Shown piece by piece: positions 7,366 through 11,548 of a DNA stretch of 11,548 bases. Location of the stretch: positions 1-11,548 of the forward strand of contig CAKTTM010000033.1 in the NCBI GenBank assembly GCA_934615145.1, in the 5' to 3' direction. Numbering within the stretch: the stretch's first letter is position 1; each line of letters opens with the position of its first letter. Both the position numbers and the translations under genes were made by a program. The notes beneath the pieces were generated by a model. The model was not told where the DNA came from. It saw only the letters and a program-made list of their open reading frames with translations, and searched no databases. This stretch comes from an uncultured Clostridia bacterium (GTDB taxonomy: Bacteria > Bacillota > Clostridia > Christensenellales > Aristaeellaceae).

Positions 7366-7371
7366 TAGGAT
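7343..7371 (+). promoter_or_regulatory. Candidate sigma-A promoter for the DUF1015-serC-serA unit
   Basis: TCGACA (7343-7348, five of six matches to TTGACA) and TAGGAT (7366-7371, four of six to TATAAT) are separated by exactly 17 bases. They sit at the aroQ end, about 36 bases before the DUF1015 start, where a functional break between aromatic and serine genes occurs. Chance matches are possible and no upstream element is visible, so this is a suggestion only. Confidence 0.35.
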
Positions 7372-7391
7372 AGCCTTAGAGCACTATGTTC

Positions 7392-7400
7392 AGGAGGTGG
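7392..7400 (+). promoter_or_regulatory. Ribosome binding site of the DUF1015 gene
   Basis: AGGAGGTGG is a consensus Shine-Dalgarno sequence before the ATG at 7407. It rules out the in-frame ATG at 7386, which lies upstream of the site. Confidence 0.85.
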
Positions 7401-7406
7401 ATCCTC

Positions 7407-8630
7407 ATGGATTGGCAAAACCTGGGCGTGGCACCCGCCCATATTCTGCTGCCCCAGGGCAAGGCGCTGGGCGCGCATTGGCCGGTGGTGGCCTTGGATC
7501 AATATACATCGCAGCCGGAGATCTGGCAGGCGGCTGAACAGGCCATTGGCGACGCGCCCTCCACCCTCAGGCTGATCGTGCCGGAGGCCTTTTTGCATGA
7601 GAGCGAGCAGCGCGCAAGCGCCGCGGCGCAGAGCATGCGCCGCTATCTGGATGAGGGCATCTTGGCAGAGGCTTTGAACGGCTTCGTGTTGGTGGAGCGC
7701 AGCACGCCCTCTGGCCAGCGCATGGGCCTGGTATTGGCCATCGATCTGGAGCAGTACGACTATCACCCCGGCAGCCGCAGCCTGATACGCGCCACCGAGC
7801 AAACGGTGCTGGATCGCATACCGCCCCGGCAGGCCGCGCGTGAGCAGGCGGTGATCGAGCTGCCGCATGTGATGCTGCTGATCGACGACCCGCAGGACAG
7901 CGTGATCGGCCCGCTGAGCGGGCTCAAAGACAAGTTGCCGCTCTTATATGACATCGAATTGATGATGGACGGCGGTCATCTGCGCGGCTGGCGGGTGGAT
8001 GAGCAGGCGGAGCTGACCCTGGTGGCCAGTGCGCTTGCCGCCCTCAAGGCGGCGCTGAAGCCCGGCGAGCCGCTCTACGCCGTGGGCGACGGCAATCATT
8101 CCCTGGCGGCCGCCAAGGCCACCTGGGAGAAGCACAAGCAGAACCTGAGCTCGGCCGAACTGGCCAATCACCCCGCGCGCTACGCCCTGGTGGAGCTGGT
8201 CAACCTGCACAGCCCCGCCCTGCTGTTTGAACCCATCCATCGCGCCGTCTTTGGCAGCGATTTGGCGGCACTGCAGGCGGTATTGGCGCCGCTGAAGCCA
8301 GTGGCCGACGCGCAGGCGCCCGACATCACCCTGATATCAGATAAGCAAGACCTGCCGCTGCGGCTGACAGCGCTTGATGGCCGCCTGGTGGCGGACGCTG
8401 TGCAGCGTCTGCTGGACGAGGCCGAATTGCAGCTTGACTATGTGCACGGCGAAGACGCGCTGCGCGAGATCGCGGCGCGCGACAAGGCGCTGGGCATCCT
8501 GATGCCCCCCTTCCCCAAGGACCAGCTCTTCCCCACCGTCCAGCGCGACGGCAGCCTGCCGCGCAAGACCTTCTCCATGGGAGAGGCCAACGAAAAACGC
8601 TTTTACCTGGAGGCCAGGCGCATCGTCTGA
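7407..8630 (+). CDS. DUF1015-family protein linked to serine biosynthesis, function unknown
   Basis: The 407-residue product matches the DUF1015 family by recall. It has an N-terminal LLPQGKALGAHWPVVALDQY segment, IRATEQ (128-132), the family's central motif VGDGNHSLAAAK (226-237), YALVELVNLHSPALLFEPIHR (259-279) and the conserved C-terminal KTFSMGEANEKRFYLEARRI (387-406). No signal peptide or membrane segment is seen, so it is probably cytoplasmic. The family has no assigned reaction known to me. Many members read DGHHR at the central motif, which resembles the signature of ParB/sulfiredoxin-fold serine kinases such as SerK. This protein has DGNHS (228-232) instead. It lies 38 bases before serC and is probably cotranscribed with serC and serA, while no phosphoserine phosphatase is present. 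A role in phosphoserine/serine interconversion is an attractive inference, not shown. Family call sure, function unknown. Confidence 0.85.
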   Translation: MDWQNLGVAPAHILLPQGKALGAHWPVVALDQYTSQPEIWQAAEQAIGDAPSTLRLIVPEAFLHESEQRASAAAQSMRRYLDEGILAEALNGFVLVERSTPSGQRMGLVLAIDLEQYDYHPGSRSLIRATEQTVLDRIPPRQAAREQAVIELPHVMLLIDDPQDSVIGPLSGLKDKLPLLYDIELMMDGGHLRGWRVDEQAELTLVASALAALKAALKPGEPLYAVGDGNHSLAAAKATWEKHKQNLSSAELANHPARYALVELVNLHSPALLFEPIHRAVFGSDLAALQAVLAPLKPVADAQAPDITLISDKQDLPLRLTALDGRLVADAVQRLLDEAELQLDYVHGEDALREIAARDKALGILMPPFPKDQLFPTVQRDGSLPRKTFSMGEANEKRFYLEARRIV

Positions 8631-8668
8631 GGCGCTGCCCCCAGTCATATTGAAAGGAGCATCCATTG

Positions 8669-9778
8669 ATGGACAGGGTATACAATTTTTCGGCCGGGCC
8701 CTCCATGCTGCCGCTGCCAGTGCTGGAAAAGGCCGCGAAGGAGCTCGTCAACTTTGACAACACCGGCACCAGCGTGATGGAGATGAGCCACCGCTCAGCG
8801 CCCTTTGAAGCCATCATCGCACAGACTGAGCAGCGCCTGCGCCAGCTGATGGCCATACCAAACAACTACAAGGTGCTTTTTTTGCAAGGAGGCGCCACGC
8901 TGCAGTTTGCCGCCGTCTGCTACAACTTGCTGACAGGCTCTGGCAAGGCGGATTATGTGGTCACCGGCCAGTTCTCCCGCAAGGCCATGGAAGAGGCGCA
9001 GAAATACGGCGACATCCGCATGGTGGCCTCCAGCGAGGACCGCAACAATACCTATATCCCAAAGCTCGGCCCGGATGACTTCCGCCAGGACGCGGACTAT
9101 GTGCACATCTGCCTCAATAACACCATCTACGGCACCAAGTGGCCCTATATTCCCGACACCGGCAAGGTGCCGCTGGTGGCCGATGTCTCCAGCTGCATTT
9201 TGTCCGAGCCCATCGATGTCAGCCGCTTTGCGGTGCTCTACGCAGGTGCTCAGAAGAACATGGCCCCCGCCGGCCTGACGGTGGTCATCGTGCGCGAGGA
9301 CATGCTGGGCCATGCCCGCCCCGACACACCGGTGATGCTGGACTGGGCCATCATGGCCAAGAACGACTCCATGTACAACACGCCGCCCTGCTACCCCATC
9401 TACATGGCGGGGCTCAACTTTGACTGGCTGCTCAATGATGTGGGCGGCCTGGAGAAGATGGCGCATCAGAATCGCGAGAAGGCGGCGCTGCTCTACGGCT
9501 ATCTGGACAGCCAGGATTATTATCAGGCGCCGGTGGAGAAGGAAGCCCGCTCCTTGATGAATGTCACCTTTGTGACCGGGGACGAGCAGCTGGACAAGGC
9601 CTTTGCCAAGGCCGCGGAGGCCGAGGGCCTGATCAGCCTCAAGGGCCACCGCTCGGTGGGTGGCATGCGCGCCTCCATCTACAATGCCATGCCCTATGAG
9701 GGCGTGGACAAGCTGGTCGCCTTCATGCAGATGTTCGCGCTGGCCCACCCCAAGTTCCCTAAGGAGTCAAAACAATGA
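8669..9778 (+). CDS. serC: Phosphoserine aminotransferase (SerC)
   Basis: SerC is a PLP enzyme that transfers an amino group from glutamate to 3-phosphohydroxypyruvate, giving O-phosphoserine, the second serine step. It may also act on the equivalent intermediate of pyridoxine synthesis. The 369 residues include NFSAGPSMLP (6-15), MEMSHRS (37-43, with phosphate-binding His41/Arg42), LQGGATLQFA (72-81), ADVSS with the PLP-binding Asp172, AGAQKN with Schiff-base Lys196, and GHRSVGGMRASIYNAMP (326-342). All match class V aminotransferases of the SerC type. AAAGGAG (8653-8659) precedes the start. The ATG at 8669 gives the usual MxRVYNFSAGP beginning, while a TTG at 8666 would add one residue. The gene overlaps serA by 4 bases, with AAGGAG (9761-9766) serving serA. 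Confidence 0.97.
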   Translation: MDRVYNFSAGPSMLPLPVLEKAAKELVNFDNTGTSVMEMSHRSAPFEAIIAQTEQRLRQLMAIPNNYKVLFLQGGATLQFAAVCYNLLTGSGKADYVVTGQFSRKAMEEAQKYGDIRMVASSEDRNNTYIPKLGPDDFRQDADYVHICLNNTIYGTKWPYIPDTGKVPLVADVSSCILSEPIDVSRFAVLYAGAQKNMAPAGLTVVIVREDMLGHARPDTPVMLDWAIMAKNDSMYNTPPCYPIYMAGLNFDWLLNDVGGLEKMAHQNREKAALLYGYLDSQDYYQAPVEKEARSLMNVTFVTGDEQLDKAFAKAAEAEGLISLKGHRSVGGMRASIYNAMPYEGVDKLVAFMQMFALAHPKFPKESKQ

Positions 9779-10938
9779 AGAACATCAAGCTGCTCAACGC
9801 CATCGCGGACTCTGGGCTGGATCTGCTCAAGGAGGCGGGCTATCACCTGGGCACCGATGTCGACAATCCCGACGGCATCATGGTGCGCTCGGCCGATATG
9901 CACAGCACCGCCTTTGGCGACAGGCTGCTGGCCATCGCGCGGGCCGGCGCCGGTGTCAACAACATCCCCATCGAGCGCTGCACCCAGCAGGGCATCGTGG
10001 TCTTCAACGCGCCGGGCGCCAATGCCAACGGCGTCAAGGAGCTGACTGTCTGCGCGCTGCTGCTGGCCTCGCGCGATATCGTCGGCGGCATCAACTGGGC
10101 TCAGGGCTTGAAGGGCCAGGACGATGTGGCCAAGCAGGTGGAAAAGGGCAAGGGCGCCTTCGCCGGCGTGGAGATCATGGGCAAGACACTGGGCGTGGTG
10201 GGCCTGGGCGCCGTCGGCGGCCAGGTGGCCAATGTGGGCCATGATCTCAACATGCAGGTGCTGGGCTGCGATCCCTACCTGTCGGTGGACGCCGCCTGGC
10301 GGCTGAGCCATGCCATTGGCAAGGCCTCCACCTTTGACGATCTCTACACGCAGTCGGACTATCTGTCGCTGCATGTGCCCTCCACGCCTGACACCAAGGG
10401 CATGATCAACAAGGAGACCATCGCCCGCATGAAGCCGGGCGTGCGCATCATCAACATGGCGCGCGGAGACCTTGTCAACAACGATGATATCAAAGAAGCG
10501 CTCAGCAGCGGCCAGGTGGCCCGCTATGTGACCGACTTCCCCACAGAGGATCTGCTGGGCGTGCCCGGCGTGATCACCATCCCCCACCTGGGCGCCTCCA
10601 CCGAGGAGGCGGAGGACAACTCCGCCCTCATGGCCGCCAAGGAGCTCATCGCCTATTTGGAGACCGGCAACATCTCCAACTCCGTCAACTTCCCCGAGGC
10701 CAGCATGCAGCGCCTGGGCGACTCGCGCATCTGCGTGCTGCACATGAACATCCCCAAGGTGCTGGCCGGCCTGGCCTCTGCCATCTCTGAAAAGGGCATC
10801 AACATCGAGCACATGCTCAACCGCTCGCGCGGTGACGCCGCCTATACCATCATTGAGATCAGCGGCGATGTCTCGCCCCGGCTGGTGGAAAACATCATGG
10901 CCATCGAGGGCGTGATACGGGTCAATCTCTTTGTCTGA
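9775..10938 (+). CDS. serA: D-3-phosphoglycerate dehydrogenase (SerA), compact form with single ACT domain
   Basis: SerA oxidises 3-phosphoglycerate to 3-phosphohydroxypyruvate, the first serine step. The 387-residue protein has the D-2-hydroxyacid dehydrogenase layout. An N-terminal half-domain carries RAGAGVNNIP (56-65). The NAD domain has GLGAVGGQVAN (143-153) with Asp166 after the second strand, fitting NAD+. The catalytic triad is Arg230 (MARGDLVN), Glu258 (DFPTED) and His271 (PHLGAST). The loop between Glu and His is about 10 residues shorter than in E. coli SerA. Residues about 317-387 form one ACT domain, so serine feedback is plausible. The intervening (ASB) domain of long SerA forms is absent. 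ATG start overlaps serC; strong ribosome site 8 bases upstream. The product of this gene is the SerC substrate. Confidence 0.96.
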   Translation: MKNIKLLNAIADSGLDLLKEAGYHLGTDVDNPDGIMVRSADMHSTAFGDRLLAIARAGAGVNNIPIERCTQQGIVVFNAPGANANGVKELTVCALLLASRDIVGGINWAQGLKGQDDVAKQVEKGKGAFAGVEIMGKTLGVVGLGAVGGQVANVGHDLNMQVLGCDPYLSVDAAWRLSHAIGKASTFDDLYTQSDYLSLHVPSTPDTKGMINKETIARMKPGVRIINMARGDLVNNDDIKEALSSGQVARYVTDFPTEDLLGVPGVITIPHLGASTEEAEDNSALMAAKELIAYLETGNISNSVNFPEASMQRLGDSRICVLHMNIPKVLAGLASAISEKGINIEHMLNRSRGDAAYTIIEISGDVSPRLVENIMAIEGVIRVNLFV

Positions 10939-10984
10939 AACCCTGGCGGCTGGTTACACTCTGTGCAGCACCGGAAATGGTGTC

Positions 10985-10990
10985 AGGAGG
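10985..10990 (+). promoter_or_regulatory. Ribosome binding site of the DUF4256 gene
   Basis: AGGAGG lies 7 bases before the ATG at 10998. It rules out the in-frame ATG at 10977, which precedes the site. Confidence 0.8.
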
Positions 10991-10997
10991 CAGCAGG

Positions 10998-11528
10998 ATG
11001 GCAGGACAAAAGCTGAGCGATCAGGATCGCCAAACATTAATAGCATCTCTCAAACATCGATTTGAGCAGCACATGGCGCGCCACCCTGGCCTGGATTGGC
11101 CCGCGGTGGCGGCACTGATTGAGCAGGATGAGCGAAAACTCTGGGCGCTGCAGCAGATGGAGCAGACCGGCGGGGAGCCGGATGTGGTGCTGCTGGACGG
11201 CAAGGCCTGGTACGCCGACTGCGCGGCTGAAAGCCCGGCTGGCCGCCGCAGCCTGTGCTACGACGTGCAGGCACTGGCCAGCCGCAAGGAGAACAAACCC
11301 CGCCACAGCGCGGGTGGTCTAGCCCAAGAATGGGGCGTAGCGCTGCTGAGCGTAGCGCAGTACCGTGCCATGCAGGCGCTCTTCCCCTTTGACCAGAAGA
11401 CGTCCAGCTGGGTGCTGACACCGGACAGCATCCGTGGCCTGGGCGGCAGCCTGTTTGGCGACAGGCGCTATGATACCGTCTTTATCTATCACAATGGCGC
11501 GGAAAGCTATTACGCCAGCCGCGGCTGA
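10998..11528 (+). CDS. DUF4256-family protein, function unknown, C terminus apparently short
   Basis: The 176-residue product resembles the DUF4256 family by recall. It shows LKHRFEQHMARHPGLDW (18-34), an EQDERKLWALQQMEQTGGEPDVV region (42-64), CAAESPAGRRSLCYDVQAL (74-92), SRKENKP (94-100), FDQKTSSWVLTP (131-142), IRGLGGSLFGDRRYDTVF (144-161) and YHNGAESYYASRG at the end (164-176). No signal peptide or membrane helix is visible. It is a soluble protein of unknown role; the conserved Cys, Asp and Arg residues hint at an enzyme or ligand-binding fold, but no reaction can be named. Remembered relatives continue for several residues after the final ARG (a FRGxLRV-like tail), whereas this gene stops right there. 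It follows serA after 59 bases with no clear terminator, and a weak TTGTCT/TACACT pair (10931-10960, 18-base spacer) is the only promoter-like signal. Confidence 0.8.
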   Translation: MAGQKLSDQDRQTLIASLKHRFEQHMARHPGLDWPAVAALIEQDERKLWALQQMEQTGGEPDVVLLDGKAWYADCAAESPAGRRSLCYDVQALASRKENKPRHSAGGLAQEWGVALLSVAQYRAMQALFPFDQKTSSWVLTPDSIRGLGGSLFGDRRYDTVFIYHNGAESYYASRG

Positions 11529-11548
11529 TAGAGTACACTAACGTTCGC

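Noticed and set aside
7386..7406. Upstream ATG for the DUF1015 gene
   Set aside because: The consensus ribosome site lies downstream of this ATG and serves the ATG at 7407.
7394..7406. GAGG/CCTC inverted repeat that could hide the DUF1015 ribosome site
   Set aside because: The stem is only 4 base pairs with a 5-base loop, too weak to call a regulatory hairpin, and no alternative pairing partner was found.
8795..10812. Two long minus-strand open frames (8795-9748 and 9694-10812) opposite serC and serA
   Set aside because: They have low-complexity composition dictated by the complementary codons and no family resemblance, while the plus strand carries full catalytic motifs.
10931..10960. TTGTCT-18-TACACT promoter-like pair before the DUF4256 gene
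   Set aside because: Each hexamer matches only four of six positions and the first overlaps serA coding sequence; too weak to list as a feature.
10939..10997. Terminator or attenuator between serA and the DUF4256 gene
   Set aside because: Only short stems (AACC/GGTT at 10939-10955 and CACC/GGTG at 10969-10982) without a T tract are present.

Overview
The window is a tightly packed, single-strand (+) biosynthetic region of a high-GC bacterium. It holds a shikimate/aromatic amino-acid operon followed by a serine biosynthesis operon. AGGAGG-type ribosome sites, frequent GTG starts, the sequence styles of AroC (GGGHFSGRLTA) and AroE (fused to a shikimate kinase), a compact SerA and a DUF1015-serC-serA block together point to Bacillota, class Clostridia, probably an uncultured high-GC gut-type lineage. 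That placement is inferred from remembered family patterns, not from a database search.

Region 1 (1-7365) is a compact aro operon: the 3' end of a DAHP synthase, then tyrA, aroB, aroA, aroC, pheA, an aroE-aroK fusion and aroQ. Five of the seven junctions are 4-base ATGA/GTGA overlaps. tyrA/aroB abut exactly, and aroA/aroC are 10 bases apart behind a perfect ribosome site. Together the genes encode all seven steps from PEP plus erythrose-4-phosphate to chorismate, then the prephenate branches to phenylpyruvate (PheA) and 4-hydroxyphenylpyruvate (TyrA). No tryptophan gene and no aromatic transaminase are visible.

Region 2 (7366-10938) is a DUF1015 gene followed by serC and serA, probably a second transcription unit with a candidate sigma-A promoter in the end of aroQ. 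SerA and SerC make O-phosphoserine. No phosphoserine phosphatase is present, and the uncharacterised DUF1015 protein sits where a third pathway enzyme would be expected. This is the most interesting open question in the window.

Region 3 (10939-11548) holds a DUF4256-family gene of unknown function with a seemingly shortened C terminus, and 20 bases of downstream sequence. No RNA genes, mobile elements, CRISPR arrays or convincing terminators were seen. No gene-free stretch exceeds 60 bases.
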